Of a stretch of DNA of 64,000 nt, positions 23,051-36,000 are shown one piece after another; positions within the stretch are counted from its first letter, which is position 1, and every line of letters starts with the position of its first letter. A program made the translations under genes and the position numbers. The stretch covers positions 16,172,950 through 16,236,949 of the forward strand of contig CM067507.1 of assembly GCA_034509495.1 (NCBI GenBank), given 5' to 3'. Source of the DNA: Acestrorhynchus altus (Eukaryota > Chordata > Actinopteri > Characiformes > Acestrorhynchidae). The notes below the pieces were generated by a model, which worked only from the letters and a program-made list of their open reading frames with translations, ran no database searches and had not been told where the DNA came from.

Positions 23051-23991
23051 GTAGGAGAAAGGCGTTTCTGCAGCCCGGAATCCGCCTCTATCATACCTGT
23101 TTACTAACTTGGTGCAAGTAGTTACCTAGGTAACCGAAGCGGGAAGCGTTACGGTTCAGGCAGGTCTGGTGTAAACACGTCTGCGCGACTTTAATGACAC
23201 TGAACTCTTCAAACGACGAGACCCGCACACACTGCATACGGAAGTGCGGCGGTCTGCAGAACTGTATACGAAGGGCCCAAAGCAAGCGGCGCTAAATTGT
23301 GTATGTGTGTGTGTGTGTGTGTGTGCATGCGTGCGTGGGAAACGAGCTCGTGGTTGCTTTAGTTGCGGAAATGTTCAGACGTTAAAGACGTTTAAGGGAC
23401 CGTCTTCTGCCTGCCTCCCGTTGCTAAGCTAACTAGCCCGTTATTTCGCGGGAATGCAGTGTTTGTAGCGGCGATCAGTGGCTGGCTGCTCGGCGTTTCC
23501 TCTGCTGCTCCACACGCCGCGTTTATTATGGCTTTAACGTGGATCTCGACTGTTAAAGTTAGATTTCAGACACTTGATTCTCCTCCAGAGACACATCATG
23601 AAGGTTGAGGTGCTCATCCAGGTCCAGAAAGTAGAGATCCGCCCCGGGGTTCTGGTCCTGCTCAGCCCCCTCTCACACAGCGCCGCCCTGGTGGTCGGAG
23701 CAAAAGCCCGCGGCGGGCCGGTACTCTCCGGACCTGGAGTCACACCGCTCCGTTAGGCGCAGTTTAGAACAATAAACTGTTGAATGAAGGCCGGCCCTGT
23801 ATGAGGACAGAGGACTCGAGTCCAGATCCACGGATTGAAGGTCCGGGTCGGGCTTTGTGAGGCGCCGTGCTCCGCGCTCCTGTTGCAGCCGAGACACAGT
23901 CCGGACCGGACCGCTGTCCAGCGGAGCCGGAGTCTCCCCGCAGACAGGCGTAGTGCTCAGGCGTGGACACGGTCACATTCTGCCGGAGTGT

Positions 23992-24032
<41 letters not shown>

Positions 24033-27000
24033 CAGTGGTGTTTAAAGGACACCTGTGAACACGAGTCTTTGTTTTGATGCGGGCCGCTTCCATATGGACG
24101 CGGGAAGCTGGCGCTAGCTCGCCTGCTACCCTGCCTTCACTGACACTGTACGAAGCCTGGGAGACTCCGGGGGCGTACAATCCGAGAACATGAATGAGAC
24201 CTGCAGTCTCGGTAGTTATTGGGATGGGTGTGGGTGCTGAACTGGTTTCCAGTGTAGTGTGGTAGGGGTGAGGCAGGGAGCAGCTGAGTAGCTGCTTAGC
24301 TAGCCAGCAGGAATGGGAGTGTGTGTTCCTGAACTGGGATTCTCCAGCGTGGCTCCAGAGGGAATCACCTAACATGTGCTGGGCTACCTGGGCTGAAAGC
24401 ACTGCTCCTGAGGATAGAAGGACCCTTCTGGATGTTTCCTGGAGCATAAAGCAACAGATCCTGCTGATTTTGATTGGCTTTTCTGGTATTCCCAGGGAGT
24501 GTTCATAAAATGGCAGGATTCCAAGGTGTTAGGAAAGATGAAGTGTTAATTGTACATTTGCTTGAAGATAAAAAGAACAGACTTTGTTCAGACTGGTCGT
24601 TCTGAATTTTATAAAATTGAGTTTTTGTGAGGAGAAGGACATGTAGCTGTGAATCAAACAGGCAGGAAAAGGACAGCCTTCTCAGTCCCACATTACATTT
24701 AAGTCTGGTCCTACTATGGAATTAAATGATGCATGTACAATTCTTTACAGTTTTTGGGTAAAAAGAAGGAGATTTCTTGGTGTGCATGTTGGCCAGCAGC
24801 AGTTTAATCCCCTCTTTGCTTCTGATTACCCAGATTAAAATGTCACTAACGCTATTTAGCTGACTAGACGCGTCCTCTGACAAGAGAGCATTAAAGTACT
24901 AATCTTGGCTCTTCTGATTATGGTCTGTTTTGCCAGACAGTATCAAGTGTAGTAACAGCTTTATTTTTTTGCGATAATAAATGTGAATATGGTGCACTAG
25001 GGTCTGTTTACTGTTTAAAAAGTTTTCAGTCATGATGGTGAAGCATTTTTGTTTCTCATGCTGATGTTTTTGCCATTAAATGAAGGCTTTTTTTCTAGCA
25101 CACTGGATTTAATGGGCATACTGTGAGTCCAGATTAATTATACCGTGGGAACACTTGGAACTTGGTCTGTAAACACAGTTCAGACTCCCATTTAGATCTT
25201 TTGCTGTCTTGCAGCCCATCAATACAACAAAGGCTTTAGATGCTTCCTTTTCAGGAAAGCAATTAACAAGGCCTGAATTAATGCCCAGAGACCACTTTTT
25301 TGCATGACAGTGTCTCATGGATGGGCTCTCAGGTTGACTGCCTCAGTGCCTCCAAAATCCCCTAAGCCTCACTATTGCTAATTAAGGCAACACAATTCAA
25401 GGCCTCTGGTGATTAGTTGCTGAGGACAGCCAGTGGCGTAGGCTGCATTTCAGACCTACATGTGAAACGACTGGCCATATTCTACTGCCAAGTGTAATTA
25501 CAAAAGTGAAAGCACTTTCCATTGTTTAGCTGTGCTTTCTTGTGGTTTGAAGTTTGTTTTACCCTTCATAAAGTCCACAGGTAACAATATGTCCTGCTGA
25601 GGGGAGCTATCCACATAGTTCATAACGTTAGTTTTCATTCTGTCTTTGCCACGTTGCCGGAAACACTGCTGCATGACTGAGGACAGACACAAAGAATGGT
25701 GTCATCTTTCCAGGAATTATTGGCTCTTGCATTCTATGTTTTTATTTCCCCCTTTTTCTCACTTTGATTGGAAGGCATGGATGCCTATTACGATGTTGGT
25801 AGGATGTGTTTGGGTGGTAGCGTTGATTTTATTCAGTATATGTATCAGTTTATTTACATATTAAATAAATTATTCTAATGCTTTAGGATTTAAAACTTTT
25901 CATGTGTGAAGGATTTTTTTCCATATTCAACTTTTTTTCTCATTCAGAGCTGCATGAGAATGTTAAAGCTGTCTGTTTTCAACCTGTATAAACATTGAAA
26001 TGAGACAATAAATGTGCATAACCCACTTGATCACTCATCCAGGAAATTAACTTGCTTGTACAAAAAATATGTGGTGTTTGGAAAACGACCACATTTTCCA
26101 CATTGATGTGGCCTAAAATAGATCATAATAGCTACAATAATTGCTGCATACCTTTCACTAATTTGCCCGTCTGTACAGAAACATTTAAATCAAAGTGTCT
26201 AAACCCAGCTGTGGATGGATATATGTCAGAAGCTGAGATGGTGATATTATAAATGACTTGGATTCTTCAACTTAAGTGTAAATACCAGGTAAAATACCAG
26301 GTTTGTATCAAGATGATGCCTACGATTGTGTAAGATTCTGTAAATAAGTAATGTTGATGTAATGTTAAATAAATAAAAGGTAAATTCCAGTAATAGTAAT
26401 TGCATTCTTGCTTCAGCACAAAACTTCATCACATACTCTGGCTTCTTTTGTTAAGGCAGTTCTGCACTGTATGTAGTGTATTTTATTCAGTTCATTTTGA
26501 GTAGGCATGTATCACAGAGTTCTGTTTGTTATCTGTGTGAAACTGGATGGAAACGTCAGCTTGGTCAAGTGGGGTTTGTGCTTCAAACTTCCTTTCATGT
26601 TTGCAGTCTCCTGAGATTAGTTTAAGCTCCAGTTTTGAGTGAGTGGCTCCACCATTATTGATTTCTCTGGATTCCCCTCTGTTTCTAAAGGGTTCAGGAT
26701 CCTATATGGTGCCCAATTAGGAAGAGGATGGACAGGAAAAGGACACTCACTCCCTCACACAATATCTAGCATTCCATTTGTTAAACTAAGCATTTTCCAG
26801 CACTGTCCTAAACATATGTTTTAATGGGATGGTCTGTTTTTTAAAAACATTAATTATTGAAAAGGTTTAATTCATTGTTAAATAAGATGTCTATAAAATG
26901 TTTAATTAATCATTGCAAGGTATGCACTGCAGAATAGCATCCCTTTGTTTTCATTCATTTTAAAGCACACTGTAAAACGTTGATGGAAGGGTTATGGACA

Positions 27001-30000
27001 GTCTGAGTTGGGAGATATGACTGCTGTAACAGCTGTGTGCTACGGGTAACTTTCAGTTCTTTCTTACTGAAATGAGAGTAGAACAGGCAGAATGTGTCAA
27101 GTGAATCAAGCCTGTCTCTCTCCTGCTTGATTTTTTTGGGTTTTAGCATTTTAAAGGTTCATTGTAAACCGATCTTATTAACAATATATTAACAGTTTCA
27201 CAACGTTTTACATTCTAAGATACTGTTGTTACGTTGTTGTTTATTTTTGGATTTATATATATATATATGAAATGTATGTATGTATGTATGTATGTATATA
27301 GTTATTGTACATTTTAAAAAGGAATTCCCCAGAATTTTTAGACTGTGCTCTCCCGTATCAGGAAAGATTCTGGTGGCATTTAATTTTGTTGTGCGTAACA
27401 GACACTTTAGGTTGTTTAAGTATGCTACAAAGCTCAGGTGTCAACTGAAGGACTCCTCAGAGGTTCAACACTTCTTGCTGCTTTAAGTCATTGTGTAGTG
27501 TTGCCTACAGGCCTGTTATGAGGATGCAGCTGCTAACTTTCAAACAAAAATTTCTTTATTTGTGAGTTACAGGGTTGTGGTTACATTTTAGTGGAGAGAA
27601 GAGCAGGATGTTAATCATGTATCATTTATGCAGCGATTTCGCATCCTAGGTGAATTGGTTATAAATTGCACAGTTCTGTGTTAAATTTACATTAGCTTAA
27701 CATTGGAAGTTAAGGTAATCTTAGTTGGTCTCAATAGGGCTTTAGTCACAAATGCAGCATCTTGCAGTGACTAAATTGTTCATAGCAATCTTGATCAGAG
27801 TTTTTAATGACTCTGAAAGCTATGTAACATAGTTTAACGCTTTGCTGTAAGTTTTGACTTGGAAGTGTCATTTAAACGCATTTATTTTTTACATTCCAAA
27901 CCCCCTCCCCTATATTTCCATTGCAGATGTGGCAATGTCAATGTAATGGCATATGAGTTACGGTTTCTATCTTACAGTGTTGCATGTGTTCCAGTGTTAC
28001 ATTGTTTTAAAAAAATGACACAAATCAGTTGACTTCTTTCAGAATGACCGAAGGTCTGAAAGAGCTCACTTTCAGTTCAGTCAAATCAAAAGGCAGCCAT
28101 AGTCATTTCAACTAAGAGCACAATGTGGAATGGAATAACACTCCTCCTTGACTAAAGTGCAACAAACAGCTGTGCAACCCTCTTTTTTTAATAGACAGCT
28201 ATGCAGTACACTACCATAAGGGCTAGGTTGCCAGAAATGCATGATGTGTATGCAGGGAAATTTGAATGAGTCTAATGTTCTGCATTTCTGAGTGAGTCAG
28301 GATGGATGGGGTCACTCATGGGTAAAGAAGCACTGCAGGCACTTGTAGTAAAATGTAGGTTTACGGTGGTAGGTGAAATGCAGCTATGGGACCACTGCGA
28401 TTTTGGACAACTAACCGTGTAACCATAGTAAGCCTGGTCGTTTTATATCATCATGATCAGTGCGGTGGGAGGGGTGGACAGGGATGGTATGTAGTGACAT
28501 GCAACCTGTCTTGGTGAGCTCATTGGAGTGTTGTGTTTCTTTGGCACTGATCTGAAGAAGTGATACTACAGACACCCAAGTCGTGTCAGACAGGCCATTG
28601 TTCACACACTCTGTTGCTCTCTATTTGAGAACAGGCAAACAGATGAGTGAAATACACTTGATGAAAGCTACACTACTTTAGTCTGATGGAGGTGTTTGGG
28701 CAAGTGACATGAAAATAAGCACTCATTGAACTGTTGGTTATAAAGAATGGCTGTACTGTAGTCCATGTAGGAGTATGGCTGATGCTGACAAATGTTGGGT
28801 CTTTACTAGGGGTCTGCATCTACTCAGCACAGCTCTTCAGCATGTTCATGTTACACTCTTCTTGTAGTGTCAATGCTGGAGAATAAGGCCAGTATCATGA
28901 GTCATGGCCTTCATGAATTTTGGCTAAGTTTTTCAGTATATCATTACACCCCTATTATTTATTTATTTATTTATTCATGTACACACTCAAATAAATAGCT
29001 TTACTAAGAGTTGCACCCAGAAGGAAGTGTGGGATTGCAGGGCTATTTAGAAGGAAGATAAAGGTTACTAGGCACAATAAATGATTAAAAGGCTGACGTG
29101 GACTATTTTGTTTGAGCTACACACGCAGAAGTAGTGTCTTTCAGTATGGCGTCAGGTAAAAAGCTACAATCATTGTCATGCATCATTAATTTTCTCACTC
29201 CTTTATATTTACTAGTGAGTGTTGATGGTACTCCAGTTGGGGTCATGGAATAGTATCTGTGTCTTTTAAGACAAGTTCTTGAGGTGGCAGCAGTATGTGG
29301 ACTAGTGTTGTCTTAGAAAAGCATGTCACAGTGTGTGTTCAGAAAGGTTGGGGCCATTGGTTACAAGACTTGATTAATGTGAAGCTGGCTGGTGATCTGG
29401 CATTGTATGAAATTCCTCCCCACATCATGACACCAGGCCGTGTGGACCCATGACAATGTTGCCTCCACACACCAGATCTTTGATCATCTTCCTTTTTGCA
29501 GACCTGTCTTTGCATCTTGGGCAAGTTGAATGCTGTAGTTCGCATAGGAAATGTCAGAGCCTTTTTCATTTAAGTGTAGAAGAAAACATGGGCACATACC
29601 TCGCATTGAAGATCTCATATTGTGCTTACAGTCCAGTCTCTTCCTGCCCCTCAGTGCCTGGTATTGGGTAATAAGTGGGAGCTAGTTTTAGTGTGTTATC
29701 TCATGTGCACTGATATGGGATTTGGCAGCCCACTGGTCTGTGATAAACTCAAATAAATCAGCTCAGTGGAGACCTTTAAAGCAATTGGAGACACTTGTTA
29801 GCTCTGAATTGCCACACTTAATTGGGCACTCTTAAAGATATCAATGTGTGAATGTGGCCAAGAGCTGATAGCATTAAGGTAAATATTGACCCAAGATAGC
29901 TGGCATGCTCTTAACAGTTGTTAGTAGATAAGCACCTTAGATAAGAAGCTGCTGGAAAATGGCATGAATCAAGATCTTTTGTGTGCCACACTGGGATCTT

Positions 30001-33000
30001 GTTTTCAGGCATGAACAAAGTTCCATATTGTGAATTTTGTGCAGCGTCTCTACTTTGGATATTCTTTACACATTTAGACTGCACGGAAGGATTGTCTCTG
30101 TCTTTGTTTACCAAAGATACCTCTCCTAGGAAGGTCACTGAAAGTCGCTTCTGTGTTACGTAAGCTTCCTAGTGCTTCATACTGTGTAGGGTATGCTTAA
30201 CCAGTTGCATCTGACATGTAATTGTAGCTAAATCAGCCATTAAGTCTGTTTTTCTGTTAATTAGCTCTGTAATGCTGCTGTTCTAATTATTTCGATATGC
30301 AGTGAACATCTGTCTGATTAAGGTTATCAGACAGATTCTCAAATTTGGGCATATTTTGAAAGCAGCTTCTGCATGATAAATGAATAGATGTGCGGATGCT
30401 GCAGCAGCTCCAATACTTGAAGTACATAACTGTGTAAAATGCCACTTGCACATGCTCAGTGTCCCAAAGTCTCTACCGCCAGAAAGTATTCACATCAAAT
30501 CATTTTTTACACATTTTATTATGTTAAAGCCTTATTCCAAAGTTGATTACAGAACTTTTTGCCTCAAAATTCTACACTATTTCTGTTACCTCATGATGAC
30601 AAAGTGATACATTTGTTTGAACTTTGTTTGAAAGCTAATTTTTATAAAAATAAAAGTACATAAGTTCATATTCCCATTCACAATCTTTGCCATGACACTC
30701 AAAATTGAGCTCAGGTGCATCTTGTTTCCACTGGTCATCCTTTAGATGTTTCTACACTGTGTTCACTGTGGAGAACACTGTGGTAAATTCAGTTGATTGG
30801 ACATTATTTGGAAAGTAATACACCAATTTATTTAAAGTCCAATAGTAGACAGTGTGAAAATACAGAGTCTTGAAAACCCATGAAGTCTAAGAAATTGTCT
30901 GCAGACCTATGGGACAGGATTGTATAGAGACTCAGATTTAGGGAAGAGTATGGACAAAATTATGCTGCATTGAAGGTCCCAATGAGCACAGTGAACTCCG
31001 TCATCTGTAAATGGACGAAGTTTGGAACCACCAGGACTCTTCATAGAGCTGGCTGCCCAGCCAAACTGAGTGATCATGGTAGAAGGGCCTTAGATAGGGA
31101 GGTGATCAAGAACCCAGTGGTCACTCTGACGGAGCTCCAACATTGCTCTGTGGAGAGAGGAGAACCTTCCAGAAGGACAACCATTTCTGCATCACTCCAC
31201 CAATCAGGTCTGTACGGTAGAATTGCCTGACGTGAGCCACTCCTCAGTAAAAGACACAACAGCCCATCTGGACTCTCGGACCACGAGAAACCAAAAGACT
31301 GTACTTTTTGGACTGAATGCCAAGCATCATGTCTGGAGGAAACCAGGCACTGCTCATCAACTAGCCAATACCATTCCTTGGGATGAAGGTTTCTCTTCCA
31401 ATAGGACAACAAGCCTAAGCACACAGCCAAGATGATAAAGGAGTGGCTCGGGACAACTTTGTGAATGTGCTTGAGTGGCCCAGCCAGAGCCCAGACTTGA
31501 ACCCAATTGAACCTCTCTGGAGATGTGCATCAATGTCGCCCATTCAATCTGATGGAGCTTGAGAGGTTCTGCAAAGAAGAATGGGAGAATCTTCCCAAAA
31601 ACAGGTGTGCCAAGCTTGCAGCTTCTTACTCAAAAATACTTGAGGCTGTAGTTGCTCAACAGAGTATTGAGCAAAGGCTATGAATATGTATGTACGTTAT
31701 ACTTTTGTGTTTTAATTTAAATAAATTTGCAAAGATTTTAAACAAACCTTTCTCCCATTGCCATTGTGAGGTATTGTGGGTAGAATTTTGAAATTTTGAA
31801 TTTTCTGCTCTGCTCCCCTTCACCCCCATTCATGGCCTCTTGTACTAACTATGGAAGGACAAGATGACTTGGTGTGTATGAAGAAGAAATGAAGATCAAA
31901 TTCAGTGTGTTTAAAAATAGTTTAAAGAGACAGATGGATGTTCATGGAATGTCCTCCACATCTTTTTGAAGACATCTTGAAAATCTTTCTGTATGGCACC
32001 AAAACAGGTTCTTCTATCATTACAATATAATTCTGTATAGTTCTATATAGAACCCTCTACAGTACATTCTACTTTAATCTGAAGAACCCTTTTATCATGT
32101 AAAAGAACTTCATGCAAAGGGTTCTTTGAGTGTTATGTAGTGTGCTATATAGAACTATTTTCTTTACTGAAGAACCTTCCTTTTGTATGCGTGTACAGGA
32201 TACCCTTCTCGAGTCCATCACTTGGATCTGCTGATACTTACGGCACAAACACTGTCCACAAGTGGGTCTTTGCTTGAACAAGATTGGCTCTTGGTTTGCC
32301 TCACTGACATGGCTTGCTTGTATTGGTTGTGTGTCTTTGCAGATCGGGGTGATGACGCTGACGCTCTTCCCAATTCGTCTCTTTGTCGCTGCATTCATGA
32401 TGCTGCTGGCTTGGCCCTTTGCCTTCATTGCCACCATGTGGCGTTCTGAAGCTGCTGTGGAGCCACAGTGCTTATGGAGAAGGTAGGAATGACACACTGG
32501 TCTCTGAACAAGAAACCAACCCGTCCACACAACCCTTAAAAAATTAACAGGCAGTAGTTATAGTTTGTTCCACCTAGAGTTTTGTAATTCCCCCTTCTGT
32601 TTTTTTTTAGCAGGGAAAGTGAGAAATGACTTCAGTTACCATAGCGATACTCTAGAGTTCCCGCAGTACCATACAAATCCAATGGCTTACAACTTAAGGT
32701 TTCTAGGTCACATACTTTAAACAAAGTTATCATATAGTTACCATATACTATATTGTATGATTGCACCAAATCATGCATGGACCAAACCTGAATTGATTCA
32801 GGCATGAATTGATTGTTCCTTTGCTTAAATAAGGTCTTTAAGAAATAAAAAAAATAAACACTAATTGTGTCCATGCTGTTTTGACTCTCCTTGTGCAGGT
32901 AGAAATACAGGCTTTTTAATTGTAGCTTATTAGGTTATATTTAGTTATACTGTATATCAGGAAAATGTATTTTCTTTTCTTTGTCATTTGCATTTTCCTT

Positions 33001-36000
33001 AACCATTACTCAAGGAAAACAGCATCACATTAATCAGCACAGTAATCAATACTGCCTAGTCTATTTTTTCTGTAACCACTTATGTGAACGGGTCCTACAG
33101 TAAACAAGGTCATGTCCAGCTGCCTTGTGACTCACCTGACTGCCACTGATCCCAGTTTGCCATGACTGAATCACGAGGCTTTCTAAGGACAGATGAGCTT
33201 CCCATTTCTCTGAAGATTCACTGTGTGATCTCCTTCAGTCTGCGACTGACCCATGAGACTATACACACAAACGCTGCACTGTGTCAAATATCGTTATCAC
33301 GGAGCCGGTCACATGCCTCCTATATCCAGAAAAATAATGTGTGTAGAAGTGCCTATAATAAGATATTAATAGCCCTGTTCAGAGGGAACATATCATTAAT
33401 ATCAATTTAGCAATACAATATGCATCATGATACAGGGATTCTCATTCAATATATTGAGGTGTGATCTGATTTTACAAATCATATTTGAGAAAACCTGACT
33501 AACACATACCATCATATGCATAAAATCTGAGTATGAACAAAGAAATACAGTTCAGTATTATTTAGACCTATTTTTGTTGTCACTGTTAGTTTTCCAGTAT
33601 AACACAATGGGTAATACTTCAATCATACTTCATTGTATGTATAAGATATATATTGTATGAGATTGAGCACCACATAAAACTCTCTATACAGTTTAAGATG
33701 ATCTTAAAACTGTGAAGCCTTAGAAAATCTAAGCTGGTCAGATCACCATTACTGACCACTGACTGTACTGGTTACATTGGTGTGTTACTGGGTAATCAGT
33801 AACCAGTATCATTACAGATTTAACTTCTACACTCAGAATAAGTCAAGTATTAAATTTGCTGTAGAATGAAACCCTGTGTATACCTTGGTATAGTTAAAAG
33901 AGATTTTAGTATTCGATAGTGAACAAACCACAAATAACAATCTCTCTTTGTAGAACCATAACTGAACTGTAAACCAGGACAATTTCATGTCAGATTTAAT
34001 TCCTGCTCCCAAAATGTACATACTTCGTCCTACTCGCGACCACCCTGCTAACTTTGATGCAGTAAAAACTGCCACTTGTGGAAAATGTGGTGTTGCTTCT
34101 TTCTGAGGCAGTCTTTGCAAATGCCTGTGCCTGTCATGCCTGTGCTCACCAGTAAGACTAATGAATAACTATATTATAATTAATTAATTATATAATTAAT
34201 ATGAAGTCATGCAGCCTAGATATATGTTGCTTTCAATTGGACATAGATTGTACTATGCTAAAGCAGTATTTCACGGCTGGTAAAGCAGAATATGTTATGT
34301 TTAACCAGACCACAGTATCGCAGGAGGGACTTTTCTACACACCAATGAAGGCAGTTTGTTCAAACACTGTGAAAACACTGCTGCACTAGTGATGACAACT
34401 ACTCTTTTTTGCTGTAAACCATTTGTTCAAAACACAGCATTATTGTGAACAGTACTATAACCAATAAGTGTAAAGTGTGTGTGTCGGCCAGAGCTCAACC
34501 AGCGGTGGGGAAAGGGCAGTCTGTTATGTTGTGTAGGGTTGTGTTGTGCTATGTTGTGTATATTTGTAATGTGCCAGATGGTTTGACTACATATTTTGTC
34601 TCTGCTTTCACAGGGTGGTGGACATTATCCTGCGAACTATCATGCGGGTCATGTGGTTTGCAGGCGGCTTTCACTGGATCAGTGTGAAGGGCAGGCAGGC
34701 TCTGCCCACTGAGGCACCCATCCTCACTCTCGCCCCCCACTCGTCCTACTTTGACGCCATCCCTGTCACCATGACCATGGCCACCATTGTTATGAAGGCT
34801 GAGAGCAAAGACATCCCACTGTGGGGAAGTAAGTTTACACGTGGGGGTGTGGGTGGGTGTGTGTGGGTGTGTGTTTCCGTCAAAACTTCAGATACAGTTA
34901 TACTCCAGGCATGTTGTTTTCTTATTTGGCCATGTAAGCTTATGAACCGTGACAATGGTAAATAATTAACTAGTTAGTGAAGCAGACCGCTAATTGGAGA
35001 CTACATGGGAGGCCTTGTGGATGGACCTGTTGGACACAGTGATTAAATAAAAATTAGCTGAGAAAACAGCAATGTATATTGTTCCTAATCTAGTACGTCT
35101 GGTTGTCCGATACTAGGGCTGGGCAATATGGACAAAAAAAAAAATCATATCCCAGTTTTAGTTGAATGTCAATATGATACAATTTTCGATATAAAAAATA
35201 CAGTGTGAAACATTAAGGACACCCCATGAAATACAGTTGTGGCCAAAGGTTTTGAGAGTGGCACACATTTTGGTTTTCACAAAGTTTGCTTATATGGAAT
35301 AATGAAGTACAATTCAAAGCATTCTATAGTTTTGTTTTTGTTTTGATTTTTTACAAATACTTACAGTTTACGTTAAGACTTAAGAGTTTTTGTGTTTTGT
35401 TTGTTCTCCCTCACCCTTTTTTGAGGCGTGACAACAGCTTCTCAATAAGATTGAGAATCTGGAAAGTTTCCTGGCCATGCACCAAAAGTTTCAGTGTTTT
35501 GTTCCCTCGGTCACTCAGTAATTACTTTTGCCTTGTGACCTGGGGCTCCATCATGCTGGAAAAAAACATTGTCCATCTCCAAATTGTTCCTGTATCTTTG
35601 GGAGAAGTTGCTCTTAGAGGATGTTTTGATCCCATTCCTTATTCATGGCAGTGTTCTTAGGCAAAATTTTGTGTGTGTAACAATGTGAGTGGGTGGAGGG
35701 GAGCTGAGAGTAGGGGGCAGAGCAGAAAAAAAGGTTTTCTGTAAGATTTAAACAATGTTATTTAACAATTTTAAATTTATGAATGATATTGCCTCAGCCC
35801 ATATTGGTTTGTATCCCAGTTTAGATATAAATCTTATCATCACCCAGCCCTATTTGGCACACACACTGCCCCTCCTTTTTGAAATTAACATAATGTGAGT
35901 GTTCCCTTAGGCCACATGTATCAAAGCAGACCAGGTATGTCACTTGTCTGACGTGTTTACTTCTTTAGTTTGGAAATAGAAATTTGAGGCTAATGTAACC

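Larger units (their letters stand above)
22783..24200. promoter_or_regulatory. CpG-rich region over lpcat1 promoter, exon 1 and start of intron 1
   Basis: Base composition switches sharply from AT-rich to GC- and CpG-rich near 22783 and returns to AT-rich after about 24200, with many CGs (for example CTCGGCCGCGGAGC and GCCCGCGGCGGGCCGG). It surrounds exon 1, as a CpG-island promoter would. The boundary is by eye; CpG observed/expected was not computed. It contains two TG microsatellites. Confidence 0.6.
23051..32342 (+). other. lpcat1: lpcat1 intron 1 (9.3 kb)
   Basis: Donor GTAGGA, acceptor TTTGCAG. CpG-rich to about 24200, then ordinary AT-rich DNA to 29200 in which I see only short microsatellites, then two Tc1 remnants and a MITE. 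A TTTA/TTAT run lies at 28955-28975. Confidence 0.9.

Noticed and set aside
23764..24447. Minus-strand ORF of 227 codons over the CpG-rich start of intron 1
   Set aside because: It reads through a CA/TG microsatellite (a run of HT residues), sits in GC-rich DNA where stops are rare, and matches no protein I know. Long by composition only.
32183..32530. ORFs around exon 2 in other frames (up to 153 codons, minus strand)
   Set aside because: They overlap the well supported lpcat1 exon 2 and have no family resemblance.
34549..34965. Minus-strand ORFs over lpcat1 exon 3
   Set aside because: Shadows of the exon 3 coding sequence, whose sense frame carries the HXXXXD motif.
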